Source: Moheibacter stercoris (lineage in GTDB: Bacteria; Bacteroidota; Bacteroidia; Flavobacteriales; Weeksellaceae). From it: a stretch of DNA of 64,000 nt. Shown here one piece after another: positions 48,749 to 57,208 of the stretch. Position 1 is the stretch's first letter. Every line of letters starts with the position of its first letter. The position numbers and the translations under genes are program-made. The notes beneath the pieces are model-generated. The model made no database searches. It was not told the DNA's origin and saw only the letters and a list, made by a program, of their open reading frames with translations. Location of the stretch: the NCBI RefSeq assembly GCF_040545805.1, contig NZ_JBEPMO010000008.1, forward strand, positions 62,001-126,000. The letters run 5' to 3'.

Positions 48749-49369
48749 ATGAAACGATTATTTTTAACCGCCATTCTTGGAATATCTTTTGTTGCATTTG
48801 GACAAGATAAACCATTATCCCCAGAAAAAGTAAAACAAGAAAATAGAGCCACCGCAAAAGAAGAAGTAAAAGTAGCTGCTGAAAAATCTGAAGCTGAAAT
48901 TGCTTTAGAGCAAGGAAAAGAATTGAATGTAAGAACAGCTTCTACAGCTGAAATTAGATCTATGTCATCTGCGACAGATGCGAAATTTTCTCCTGCTTTA
49001 GGAATTGAAGGAAATTGGGAATTGGGTATGAATCCAGAGCAGAAAGAAATTATTTTGACTGGAGGAACAATTTTGAACAAATCAGATGTTCCAACACAAA
49101 AACTTCGTATGATGGTTTATTTTGCTGACAAAGGATTTAGTTTGGAAAAACCAGAACTTATCGGTAATATGTATTCATTTATTGACATTGATCCGATTGA
49201 AGCAAAAGGGAATAAAGTAGAACAATCATTTATAACAACCTGGGCCATTGAGAATATGCAGCCCGGAACTTACTACCCTTATATAATTTTAGGAGAATTT
49301 AATCCACAGACAAATCAATTTGATTTGAGAGATGTAAAAGTATTTGACAATACAATTACCATCCCTTAG
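48749..49369 (+). CDS. Secreted protein of unknown function
   Basis: The 206-residue protein has a signal peptide (MKRLFLTAILGISFVAFG), a Glu/Lys-rich helical stretch (about 20-75) and a beta-rich domain (about 90-206) with GGTILNKSDVPTQKLRMMVY and TTWAIENMQPGTYYPYIIL. The domain resembles the halves of the protein at 46610-47527 in strand order, so the two may be distant relatives. The start was placed at the ATG before the signal peptide (48749) instead of an ATG nine codons upstream. Divergent from the DUF3810 gene. Function unknown. Confidence 0.8.
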   Translation: MKRLFLTAILGISFVAFGQDKPLSPEKVKQENRATAKEEVKVAAEKSEAEIALEQGKELNVRTASTAEIRSMSSATDAKFSPALGIEGNWELGMNPEQKEIILTGGTILNKSDVPTQKLRMMVYFADKGFSLEKPELIGNMYSFIDIDPIEAKGNKVEQSFITTWAIENMQPGTYYPYIILGEFNPQTNQFDLRDVKVFDNTITIP

Positions 49370-49471
49370 GATTCTTCTAAAAATAGAAGAAGGAGTCTCA
49401 CAAGACCCATTAACCCTTTGAGGTTTTCATATTTGAAACGAATTCCTTTTCCGGGGTCGAATATTTTAAAG

Positions 49472-49513
49472 AAAAAAGGCTGTTTTCACGAGTTGTGATA
49501 CAGCCTCTTTTTT
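49472..49513 (-). terminator. Rho-independent terminator of icd
   Basis: On the minus strand AGGCTGTaTCAC pairs with GTGAaAACAGCCT around the loop AACTC, followed by TTTTTTC. Confidence 0.85.
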
Positions 49514-49534
49514 TATGTTTTAATCTTTCGATTA

Positions 49535-50764
49535 TTATTTAGCTAATTTCGCTTTCAAAGCTTCATCCAAAGCATTCAAGAAATCTTGCGTGTTCAAATA
49601 GTTATCAGAAGTCATATTGTCTCCATAAACCAACATCGCCAAATCTTTGGTCATTTTTCCGCTTTCAACCGTTTCAATACAAACTTGTTCCAACGTATTA
49701 GCGAAATCAATCAATGCTTGGTTATCATCTAATTTTCCTCTGTGTTGTAAACCACGAGTCCAAGCAAAAATAGAGGCAATTGGGTTGGTTGATGTTTCTT
49801 TTCCTTGTTGATGTTGACGGTAGTGACGAGTTACAGTTCCATGTGCAGCCTCTGCCTCTACAGTTTTTCCGTCTGGAGTAACCAAAACAGAAGTCATCAA
49901 TCCTAAAGATCCGAATCCTTGCGCAACTGTATCAGACTGAACGTCTCCATCATAGTTTTTACAAGCCCAAACAAAACCTCCGTTCCATTTCATAGCTGAT
50001 GCTACCATGTCATCAATCAAACGGTGTTCGTAAGTAATTCCTAATTTTTCGAATTCTGTTTTATAGTGTTGTTCGTAAACTTCTTGGAAAATATCTTTGA
50101 AACGTCCATCATATGCTTTCAAAATGGTATTTTTTGTAGACAAATACAAAGGCCATTTTTTAGTCAAAGCCATTTGAAAAGAAGAATGTGCAAATCCATA
50201 GATAGATTCATCAGTATTGTACATAGACATTGCTACACCATCACCTTTGAAATCATACACTTCCCAAACTTGAGCTTCTCCTCCATCTTCTGGAATGAAA
50301 CTCATGGTTAATTTTCCTTTTCCTTTGATTACTTTATCAGTCGCTTTGTACTGATCCCCAAAAGCATGACGACCAATAACGATTGGTTGTGTCCACCCTT
50401 GAACATAACGAGGAACGTTTGACATAATGATTGGCTCACGGAAAACAGTTCCACCTACAATGTTACGAATGGTACCATTTGGAGATTTCCACATGCTTTT
50501 CAAATTGAATTCTTTTACTCTTTCTTCATCTGGAGTAATGGTCGCACATTTGATACCAACGTTATACTTTTTAATCGCCTCAGCAGCATCAATGGTTACT
50601 TGGTCATTGGTTGCATCACGATTTTCAATACCTAAGTCGAAATATTTAATGTCAATATCCAAATAAGGTAAAATCAATTTATCTTTGATAAACTGCCAAA
50701 TGATGCGAGTCATTTCGTCACCATCCAAATCCACTACTGGATTGATTACTTTAATTTTTTCCAT
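49535..50764 (-). CDS. icd: NADP-dependent isocitrate dehydrogenase (type II, eukaryotic-like)
   Basis: The 409-residue enzyme belongs to the homodimeric IDH group also found in eukaryotes: VVDLDGDEMTRIIW at the N-terminus, the substrate loop SPNGTIRNIVGGTVFREP, the AFGDQYKATD segment and the C-terminal EAAHGTVTRHYRQHQQGKETSTNPIAS region binding NADP. It decarboxylates isocitrate to 2-oxoglutarate, the substrate for SucAB at 8-12 kb. Length is normal. Single gene with own promoter and terminator. Confidence 0.96.
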   Translation of the reverse strand: MEKIKVINPVVDLDGDEMTRIIWQFIKDKLILPYLDIDIKYFDLGIENRDATNDQVTIDAAEAIKKYNVGIKCATITPDEERVKEFNLKSMWKSPNGTIRNIVGGTVFREPIIMSNVPRYVQGWTQPIVIGRHAFGDQYKATDKVIKGKGKLTMSFIPEDGGEAQVWEVYDFKGDGVAMSMYNTDESIYGFAHSSFQMALTKKWPLYLSTKNTILKAYDGRFKDIFQEVYEQHYKTEFEKLGITYEHRLIDDMVASAMKWNGGFVWACKNYDGDVQSDTVAQGFGSLGLMTSVLVTPDGKTVEAEAAHGTVTRHYRQHQQGKETSTNPIASIFAWTRGLQHRGKLDDNQALIDFANTLEQVCIETVESGKMTKDLAMLVYGDNMTSDNYLNTQDFLNALDEALKAKLAK

Positions 50765-50805
50765 TATGTCTAACGTATTTCTATATTAATTGTTAATTCA
50801 ATTCA

Positions 50806-50813
50806 CAAAAATA
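50806..50813 (-). promoter_or_regulatory. -7 promoter element of icd
   Basis: TATTTTTG on the minus strand, a perfect match, with a leader of about 38 bases before the ATG at 50764. Confidence 0.5.
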
Positions 50814-50958
50814 AGAAAATCATCGACTTGTAAAAAATCCTACTTGATGATAATTAACAGAAATGAACAAAGCTTTGCAATGCTTCAAAGATTTATCTAA
50901 TTTTTTACTGAATTCAGAAAAATTCATTTTGTAATTTCGCAAAACTAAAATTTTCGTA

Positions 50959-51705
50959 GTGAGGTATTTTATCAAATTGTCCTACAACGGCAAGAATTAT
51001 TTTGGATGGCAAAAACAACCCAAACAGATTTCGGTTCAAGAAGTGTTGGAACATGCCATGTCAACTTTGCTACGAACCAAAATCGATATCATGGGTGCAG
51101 GCCGTACGGATACTGGGGTTCATGCCAAAACCATGTTTGCACATTTTGATTTTGATGGAGAACTCAACCATGATTTCGTCCATCGCATGAATTCTTTCCT
51201 ACCAAAAGACATTGTAATTTATGACGTTATCAAAATGCAAAGCGATGCCCACGCAAGATTTGATGCAACCGATCGTACCTATCATTATTTTGTTCAAATT
51301 GGAAAAGATGCATTTAATTATGATTATGCTTGGCAAATCAAAATTGAATTGGACTTAGATAAAATGAATGAAGCTGCTCAAAACCTATTGGGAACTCATG
51401 ATTTTAGTAGTTTTGCCAAATTGCATACTGATGTCAAAACCCATATTTGCACCGTGAAATTTGCTGAATGGGTTCGATGTGGGAATGAATTAAAATTCAC
51501 CATAACAGCAGATCGTTTCCTACGAAACATGGTACGTGCTATTGTTGGAACATTGGTAGATGTTGGAAAAGGAAAAATTAGTTTAGACAAATTTATCAAG
51601 ATAATTGACCAAAAAGACCGTAGTTTTGCAAGTGGTTCTGCACCAGCCCAAGGATTGTATTTGGTGGATGTAGTTTATCCAGAAACGATTTATCTTCATG
51701 AGTGA
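50959..51705 (+). CDS. truA: tRNA pseudouridine(38-40) synthase TruA
   Basis: The 248-residue enzyme has the catalytic Asp51 in GAGRTDTGVHA and the conserved FLRNMVRAIVGTLVDVG segment. It makes pseudouridine in the anticodon stem-loop of many tRNAs. The start is GTG at 50959, giving the family-typical MRYFIKLSYNGKNYFGWQ. An imperfect -7 element (TAATTTCG) lies near 50933-50940. The ABC transporter gene overlaps its 3' end by 8 bases, so the two are translationally linked. Confidence 0.95.
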   Translation: MRYFIKLSYNGKNYFGWQKQPKQISVQEVLEHAMSTLLRTKIDIMGAGRTDTGVHAKTMFAHFDFDGELNHDFVHRMNSFLPKDIVIYDVIKMQSDAHARFDATDRTYHYFVQIGKDAFNYDYAWQIKIELDLDKMNEAAQNLLGTHDFSSFAKLHTDVKTHICTVKFAEWVRCGNELKFTITADRFLRNMVRAIVGTLVDVGKGKISLDKFIKIIDQKDRSFASGSAPAQGLYLVDVVYPETIYLHE

Positions 51706-53449
51706 CTCAAAGTTCGATTATAGTGGATTAAAACGTGTGGTGAAAATTGGAATGAGTTATCGCGGCTTATTTATTGCCGTGGTGATTGTTGCGATTTTAA
51801 GCGCAGTTGTGTCTACCTATCGTCCTTATTTGATGAAAGACGCAATTGATCTATACATTTTAAATAAAGATGTAAATGGATTAATGAAATTCATCTTCCT
51901 TATTGCGGCAGTTTTATTTTTGGAAGTTGCTTTGAACTTTTTTGTCATTTACTACGCCAATAGCATTGCCCAAAAAGTCATCAAATTTCTTCGCGTACGT
52001 CTTTTCAATCATATCATCAAATTCAAATTGGCCTATTTTGATCGAACACCCAATGGTGTTTTGGTCACAAGATCTGTCTCTGACATCGAAACCATTGCCG
52101 AAATTTTCAACAATGGAATTTTAACCTTGATGGTTGATGCATTGCGAATGATCTTCATCATCAGTGTGATGTTCTATATGAATTGGATGGTGGCTTGTAT
52201 CGTGATTGTTATTCTTCCATTAATGGTTGTGATTACCAATTTGTTTCAAAAGGCATTAAAATCGGTTTACCAAGCCGAACGAACCGTCACAGCTCAATTG
52301 AATACATTTGTTCAAGAACGATTATCGGGTATGACGATTGTGCAATTGTTCAATCGCCAAGAAAAAGAATTTGAAAAGTTTAAAGTCATCAATAAAGATT
52401 TACGAACTGCTTTTTTAAAGTCTAATTTGTATTTCGCTTTATTGTTTCCGGTTGTGGAAATTATTTCAGCTTTAGCCATCGGACTTTTGTTATGGTTTGG
52501 AGGTTTACGTACAGCTATGCATGGAGACGTTTCGGTTGGGGAAGTAATTGCCTACATTTCGTACATCACGATGTTGACAACTCCAATGCGTCAAATTGCC
52601 GATCGTTTCAATGCCATTCAAAGAGGTTTGATTGGTGCTGATCGAGTATTCAAAATCTTGGATGATGATCAACGATTACCGAACAATGGAAAAGAATTAT
52701 TAACTGAGGTAAAAGGCGAAATTGAGTTTGAAAATGTGGTCTTTTCATATATTCAAGGAAGTACAGTTTTAAATGGAATTTCTTTTCATTCGAAACCTGG
52801 ACAAACCATCGCCATTGTTGGAGCCACAGGAGCTGGAAAATCCACAATTGTCAATTTATTGAGCCGCTTTTATGACATAGATTCGGGAGATATCAAAATT
52901 GATGGAAAAAGTATTTATTCGATTGAATTAAGCAATTTACGAAGTCATATTGCCGTCGTTTTACAAGATGTATTTTTGTTCAATACGACGATCTATGAAA
53001 ATATTATTTTGGGTAAACCCGAAATCTCATTGGAACAAGTACAAAAAGCCGCAAAGGAAATTGGCATTCATGATTTCATTATGAGCCTACCCAACGGATA
53101 CCGTTCGGAAGTAAGTGAACGCGGCGCAAGTTTATCGGTCGGTCAAAGACAATTGATTTCCTTTTTGCGTGCGTATGTATACAATCCAGAAATTTTGGTT
53201 TTGGACGAAGCCACTTCATCAATTGACACCGAATCAGAAATTTTAATTCAAAACGCTACTGAAAAATTGACCAAGGGAAGAAGTTCGATTGTGATTGCCC
53301 ATAGACTAGCAACCATTCAGCAAGCAGACCAAATTTTGGTAATGGATGCTGGAAAAATTGTAGAAAAAGGAACCCATCATGAATTACTGAATTTAGGTGG
53401 ATACTACCAAAAATTATACGAAGTTCAGTTTCAATCCTCTGATTTTTAG
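51698..53449 (+). CDS. ABC transporter, permease-ATPase fusion (exporter, MsbA/LmrA-like)
   Basis: The 583-residue half-transporter has six membrane helices (about 20-310) and a nucleotide-binding domain with Walker A GATGAGKST (near 375-383), signature LSVGQRQL (near 479) and Walker B ILVLDEATSS. It would dimerise and export a lipid or hydrophobic compound; substrate unknown. Sequence does not settle whether it is MsbA, and no lipid A genes are adjacent. It overlaps truA by 8 bases, a common pairing in Flavobacteriia. Confidence 0.94.
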   Translation: MSDSKFDYSGLKRVVKIGMSYRGLFIAVVIVAILSAVVSTYRPYLMKDAIDLYILNKDVNGLMKFIFLIAAVLFLEVALNFFVIYYANSIAQKVIKFLRVRLFNHIIKFKLAYFDRTPNGVLVTRSVSDIETIAEIFNNGILTLMVDALRMIFIISVMFYMNWMVACIVIVILPLMVVITNLFQKALKSVYQAERTVTAQLNTFVQERLSGMTIVQLFNRQEKEFEKFKVINKDLRTAFLKSNLYFALLFPVVEIISALAIGLLLWFGGLRTAMHGDVSVGEVIAYISYITMLTTPMRQIADRFNAIQRGLIGADRVFKILDDDQRLPNNGKELLTEVKGEIEFENVVFSYIQGSTVLNGISFHSKPGQTIAIVGATGAGKSTIVNLLSRFYDIDSGDIKIDGKSIYSIELSNLRSHIAVVLQDVFLFNTTIYENIILGKPEISLEQVQKAAKEIGIHDFIMSLPNGYRSEVSERGASLSVGQRQLISFLRAYVYNPEILVLDEATSSIDTESEILIQNATEKLTKGRSSIVIAHRLATIQQADQILVMDAGKIVEKGTHHELLNLGGYYQKLYEVQFQSSDF

Positions 53450-53484
53450 ATGAAATTTTTCAAAGACTTTCCGTTTTTAATGTT

Positions 53485-53492
53485 TATATTTG
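53485..53492 (+). promoter_or_regulatory. -7 promoter element of the first small lipoprotein gene
   Basis: TATATTTG, a perfect match, 27 bases before the ATG at 53520. Confidence 0.55.
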
Positions 53493-53519
53493 TTAAAAAT
53501 AAACCCTAAAAAATAAAGA

Positions 53520-53927
53520 ATGAAAAAGTTTTTTTTAGCTATCGCAGCAGTAGGAATCGTTTCCTTAGCTTCTTGTAAATCAGATGAGAAAAAAGTAGAA
53601 GATGCAACAAATGATGTTATTGAACAAGCTGCTGAAACAGCTGATCAAGTTGCTCAAGCTACTACAGATGTAGCAACAGCTGCAACTGACATTCCTACGT
53701 TTTCTAACCCAGATCTTCAAAAATTTGCAAATGAATATCAAGGATATTATAACCAATTAATGGAAGCTGCAAAAGTTGGTGATCAAACGAAAATCAATGA
53801 ATTGCAAGCGCAAGGTCTTGAATGGTCAAAAAAAGCGTCTGAATGGATGCAAAAATCAACTACAGAAGATTCACAAAAGTGGGTTGAATGGACGAAAAAA
53901 TTGCAAGACGCTGCAAATAACAATTAA
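53520..53927 (+). CDS. Small helical lipoprotein, family member 1
   Basis: The 135-residue lipoprotein (signal peptide ending SLASC, Cys19) has an Ala/Thr/Gln-rich linker (about 25-58) and a C-terminal helical domain (about 60-135) with YYNQLMEAAKVGDQTKINE and EWSKKASEWMQKST. The next gene encodes the same C-terminal domain. I do not recognise the family. It has its own promoter and a terminator, and lies downstream of the ABC transporter gene. Confidence 0.85.
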   Translation: MKKFFLAIAAVGIVSLASCKSDEKKVEDATNDVIEQAAETADQVAQATTDVATAATDIPTFSNPDLQKFANEYQGYYNQLMEAAKVGDQTKINELQAQGLEWSKKASEWMQKSTTEDSQKWVEWTKKLQDAANNN

Positions 53928-53952
53928 TACTTGTTTCGTAAAGATTTTTTAT

Positions 53953-53976
53953 AATCCCGCTATATGCGGGATTTTC
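53953..53976 (+). terminator. Rho-independent terminator after small lipoprotein 1
   Basis: AATCCCGC, loop TATAT, GCGGGATT (53953-53973), then TTC. A near-identical hairpin follows member 2. Confidence 0.8.
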
Positions 53977-54003
53977 TTATTATATTCAATTCAAACTTAC
54001 AAA

Positions 54004-54342
54004 ATGAAAAATTTCTTTATTATTTTAATTATTAGTCTCACATTTCTGAATTGTTCATCGCAAAAATATACTTCACATCAAAAAAAATTAATTGATAAAT
54101 ACGAACTTCCAAATTTCAGCCATGCTGAAATCACAATGTTTGCGATAGAATATATTGACTATTATAATCAATTAATGGAAGCTGCAAATGCTGGTGATGC
54201 AACTAAATTGCAAGAATTAACAGCTCAAGGTGTTGAGTGGTCTAAAAAAGCGTCTGAATGGACTCAAAAAATGACTGCAGAAGATGCACAAAAATGGGTT
54301 GACTGGGCATCTAAATTGCAAGATGCTGCAACAAAAAGATAA
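54004..54342 (+). CDS. Small helical lipoprotein, family member 2
   Basis: The 112-residue lipoprotein (MKNFFIILIISLTFLNC, Cys17) is a paralog of the preceding gene: its C-terminal part (YYNQLMEAANAGDATKLQE; EWSKKASEWTQKMTAEDAQK) is about 70% identical, but the N-terminal linker differs (SHQKKLIDKYELPNFSHAE). The longer open frame upstream (from 53776) only reads through the 3' part of member 1 in another frame and is not coding. It probably arose by tandem duplication. Function unknown. Confidence 0.85.
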   Translation: MKNFFIILIISLTFLNCSSQKYTSHQKKLIDKYELPNFSHAEITMFAIEYIDYYNQLMEAANAGDATKLQELTAQGVEWSKKASEWTQKMTAEDAQKWVDWASKLQDAATKR

Positions 54343-54368
54343 TTCTTGATTTTTCAAGATTTTTTAGT

Positions 54369-54393
54369 AATCCCGCTTTATGCGGGATTTTTT
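54369..54393 (+). terminator. Rho-independent terminator after small lipoprotein 2
   Basis: AATCCCGC / GCGGGATT (54369-54376 / 54382-54389) followed by TTTTT. The stem is the same as in the terminator at 53953, so gene and terminator were duplicated together. Confidence 0.85.
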
Positions 54394-54430
54394 ATTTATT
54401 CCAAGCAAGCTAAAAATCAAATCTTTTCGC

Positions 54431-54438
54431 TATTTTTG
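54431..54438 (+). promoter_or_regulatory. -7 promoter element of small lipoprotein 3
   Basis: TATTTTTG, a perfect match, 19 bases before the ATG at 54458. Confidence 0.55.
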
Positions 54439-54457
54439 AGAGACTAATCCCATAAAA

Positions 54458-54796
54458 ATGAAAAAATACTTGCTAGCCTTACTCCTACTATTTCTTTCGG
54501 TTCAATGTGCGTCCAATAAAAATTCGGAACGTGCACGAATTGAAAAAGAATACAAAATTCCAAAATTCTCCAATGATTCCGCACAAGATTTAGCCTATAA
54601 TTTGGCTGTTATGATAGATGATTTGAAAAAATCCATTGAAAATGGCGAAGAAATAACAAAAAATACCATTCAGTCCAAAGTGATGAATTTTATTTCTGAA
54701 AATAAGTCAAAAGGCGAATTCATGAGTTTGGAAGATACCAAAAAAATGACCAATTGGACGATGGATTTACTCAAAGAATTTATTGATCTCGATTAA
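54458..54796 (+). CDS. Small helical lipoprotein, possible third member
   Basis: The 112-residue lipoprotein (signal peptide ending VQC, Cys17) begins after the signal with a charged helix and IEKEYKIPKFSNDSAQD, which matches IDKYELPNFSHAE in member 2 in position and character. The rest is helical but clearly diverged. I suspect a distant paralog rather than a close copy. It is followed after 16 bases by the M28 peptidase gene, so the two may be co-transcribed from the promoter at 54431. Confidence 0.78.
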   Translation: MKKYLLALLLLFLSVQCASNKNSERARIEKEYKIPKFSNDSAQDLAYNLAVMIDDLKKSIENGEEITKNTIQSKVMNFISENKSKGEFMSLEDTKKMTNWTMDLLKEFIDLD

Positions 54797-54812
54797 TTAA
54801 AATTTCCTTTCT

Positions 54813-55844
54813 ATGAAGCAATTTATTGGTTTCGCTCTTTTAGCAACCCTAACCCTACAATGTACATCCCAACAGAATTTCCAAAAGTCTGATTATGACA
54901 AGGCTTTACCTAAATACATCAATTCGATCACATCAGAAGAATTGAAAACGCACCTTTATATTTTTGCTTCAGATGAATTTGAAGGAAGAAACACGGGAGA
55001 GGAAGGGCAAAAAAAAGCAGCCAATTACATTCGTGACTTTTATATAAAAGAAAAAATAGCTTCACCAGAAAGTCCATTTGTAGACAATTATTTTCAATAC
55101 ATTCCTGCGAAAACCTATTCACGTATTCAAAAAGACACGGAAAATGTTTTAGGTTTTATCAAAGGATCTGAAAAACCAGAGGAAGTCATTGTGATTTCCG
55201 CGCATTATGATCATGTGGGTATGCACGATGGTGTGGTTTTCAATGGTGCAGATGATGATGGATCTGGGTCAGTTGCCTTATTGGAAATGGCACAAGCATT
55301 TCAATTGGCGATTAAAGATGGTTATCATCCTAAAAAGTCTATTTTATTCCTACATGTAACTGCAGAAGAAATCGGTTTGTTGGGTTCGAAATTTTATACC
55401 GATCAACAACCTGTTTTTCCATTGGAAAATACCATTGCGAATTTAAATATTGATATGATTGGACGAGTGGACGAAGCGCATAAAAATGATGAAAACTACG
55501 TATATTTAATTGGAACCGATCGTTTGAGTACAGATTTACATAAATTATCTGAAAAGGTTAACAATCAGTACATTAAAATGAATTTAGATTATACGTATAA
55601 TGCAGAATCAGACCCAAATAGATTCTATTATCGTTCCGATCACTATAACTTTGCAAAACATGATATCCCTTGTATATTTTACTTCAATGGTGTTCATGAA
55701 GATTACCATCAACCAACTGATACACCCGACAAAATCAATTATGATTTACTAGCCAAAAGAACACAATTGATATTTGCAACTGCATGGGAATTGGCCAACA
55801 CAGAAAAACGTCCTGTTGTAGACAAACCAACAAAAACGAAATAA
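54813..55844 (+). CDS. M28 family metallopeptidase, lipoprotein
   Basis: The 343-residue protein has a lipoprotein signal peptide (ALLATLTLQC, Cys17) and the two-zinc M28 site: His and Asp in ISAHYDHVG and GADDDGSGS, Glu pair in TAEEIGLLGS, Asp in NIDMIGR and His in HEDYHQPTDT. It is an aminopeptidase-type enzyme exposed in the periplasm or at the outer membrane. A conserved LKTHLYIFASDEFEGRNTG segment precedes the domain, as usual in Bacteroidota members. It sits in the lipoprotein cluster and precedes the YrdC-domain gene by 16 bases. Confidence 0.93.
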   Translation: MKQFIGFALLATLTLQCTSQQNFQKSDYDKALPKYINSITSEELKTHLYIFASDEFEGRNTGEEGQKKAANYIRDFYIKEKIASPESPFVDNYFQYIPAKTYSRIQKDTENVLGFIKGSEKPEEVIVISAHYDHVGMHDGVVFNGADDDGSGSVALLEMAQAFQLAIKDGYHPKKSILFLHVTAEEIGLLGSKFYTDQQPVFPLENTIANLNIDMIGRVDEAHKNDENYVYLIGTDRLSTDLHKLSEKVNNQYIKMNLDYTYNAESDPNRFYYRSDHYNFAKHDIPCIFYFNGVHEDYHQPTDTPDKINYDLLAKRTQLIFATAWELANTEKRPVVDKPTKTK

Positions 55845-55860
55845 TTAAAAACTAGGAATC

Positions 55861-56484
55861 ATGGCAAAAATTATCAAAGTACACCCAGAAAATCCGCATG
55901 AAAGAGCGATTGACCAAATTGTTGAAGTATTGAAAAATGGAGGATTGATTATTTATCCGTCTGATACTGTGTATGGACTTGGATGCGATATCACCAATGC
56001 CAAAGCGATGGATAAATTATGCCGCTTGAAAGGAGTTAAACCCGAAAAAGCGCAATTTTCCTTTGTTTGCAACGATTTGAGTCATCTTTCTCATTATACA
56101 AAACCGATTTCCAATACTAATTTCAAACTGTTGAAACGAGCTTTACCAGGTCCTTTCACCTTTGTATTGGAAGCTTCCAACAACTTACCTCCTACTTTTA
56201 AAAATAGAAAAACAGTAGGTATACGTGTTCCTAACCATCTAATCCCTCAAATGATTGTTGAAAAATTGGGAAATCCGATTGCTTCTACTTCCATCAAAGA
56301 TGATGATGAAATTATTGAATACACAACCGATCCAGAATTGATTGCAGAAAAGTTTGACAAATTGGTCGACTTGGTTGTTGATAGCGGAATTGGAGATAAT
56401 CACGCTTCTACAATTGTCGACATTTCAAACGAAGAAGTGGAAGTATTACGTGAAGGGAAGGGCGATATCAACGATTTTATTTAA
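55861..56484 (+). CDS. YrdC/YciO-domain protein (threonylcarbamoyladenylate synthase family)
   Basis: The 207-residue protein has the YrdC fold with the KNGGLIIYPSDTVYGLGCD motif, the KxR-type LCRLKGVKPEKAQ loop and the nucleotide-binding SIKDDDEI and STIVDIS regions. The family makes threonylcarbamoyl-AMP for t6A tRNA modification (TsaC/Sua5), but this sequence resembles the YciO branch, whose function is less sure; I therefore give no symbol. No Sua5 C-terminal domain is present. Its 3' end overlaps the convergent secreted-protein gene by 8 bases. Confidence 0.88.
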   Translation: MAKIIKVHPENPHERAIDQIVEVLKNGGLIIYPSDTVYGLGCDITNAKAMDKLCRLKGVKPEKAQFSFVCNDLSHLSHYTKPISNTNFKLLKRALPGPFTFVLEASNNLPPTFKNRKTVGIRVPNHLIPQMIVEKLGNPIASTSIKDDDEIIEYTTDPELIAEKFDKLVDLVVDSGIGDNHASTIVDISNEEVEVLREGKGDINDFI

Positions 56485-57169
56485 TTCCTAAAAAAGGATT
56501 CAAACATTCAAATTTCAACTGACCAGGAAGAATTATTTTAAGTCTTGCTCCATCCGTAGATTTCAATCGATAGGTTTGATGAATTTTCCCATCAGTCCAG
56601 AAACTGATTTCTTTCATTGTATAAAATTTCGTTGAATCTAAATGTTGGGAAAGTTCTGTTTTTAAATCTTCTGTAAGATTTGCCAAAACTTCCAATTGGT
56701 TTGATGCTGATTCTTCTAGTTTGAATTTTAATTGACGAAAAGGCTTTTTGGAATTGGCTTTCTTGTAGGAATTGTATTCAAATTCGTTTTCTCCTATTTT
56801 TATAAGTTCTGTTCTTTCAGCATGATTGTCTTTTTGATCCTTTTCCATTAATTCGGTTTCATCACAAGTTCGCGCATACATCATTTGCAAATCACCGATT
56901 GAAGTATAATGCTGAATTTTAAAATCATGATACCTTTTACTGGAATATTCACGTACTTGAGCAATGCTATCTGATTTAAATTCAAGTACATAATTAGAAT
57001 TCGAGGCATTGATAAGCCTTTGTACTTCACTAATTTGATTTCCATTCTTTTGATCATTCCCTATTTTTTCAATCGTTATAAGTTGATTGAAAAAAAATGT
57101 TTGTGCATTGACAATTCCGGCAATCATCATCAATAGAATCGATACGGTCATTTTCATTTTCCATCTCAT
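56477..57169 (-). CDS. Secreted protein of unknown function
   Basis: The 230-residue protein has a signal peptide (TVSILLMMIAGIVNA then Q) and a region of mixed alpha/beta composition ending LKFECLNPFLGIK. No family recognised. Three ATGs (57169, 57157, 57151) could be the start; the longest is listed. The stop overlaps the YrdC-domain gene by 8 bases on the opposite strand, and yaaA is divergent upstream with only 39 bases between start codons. Confidence 0.75.
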   Translation of the reverse strand: MRWKMKMTVSILLMMIAGIVNAQTFFFNQLITIEKIGNDQKNGNQISEVQRLINASNSNYVLEFKSDSIAQVREYSSKRYHDFKIQHYTSIGDLQMMYARTCDETELMEKDQKDNHAERTELIKIGENEFEYNSYKKANSKKPFRQLKFKLEESASNQLEVLANLTEDLKTELSQHLDSTKFYTMKEISFWTDGKIHQTYRLKSTDGARLKIILPGQLKFECLNPFLGIK

Positions 57170-57208
57170 TTAGAATCTAAAACTATTCAAAAGTTCTAAT
57201 TTAGCCAA

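Noticed and set aside
53776..54003. N-terminal 76-codon extension of small lipoprotein 2
   Set aside because: The extension reads the 3' part of lipoprotein 1 in a wrong frame and crosses its terminator. The lipoprotein signal peptide begins at 54004.
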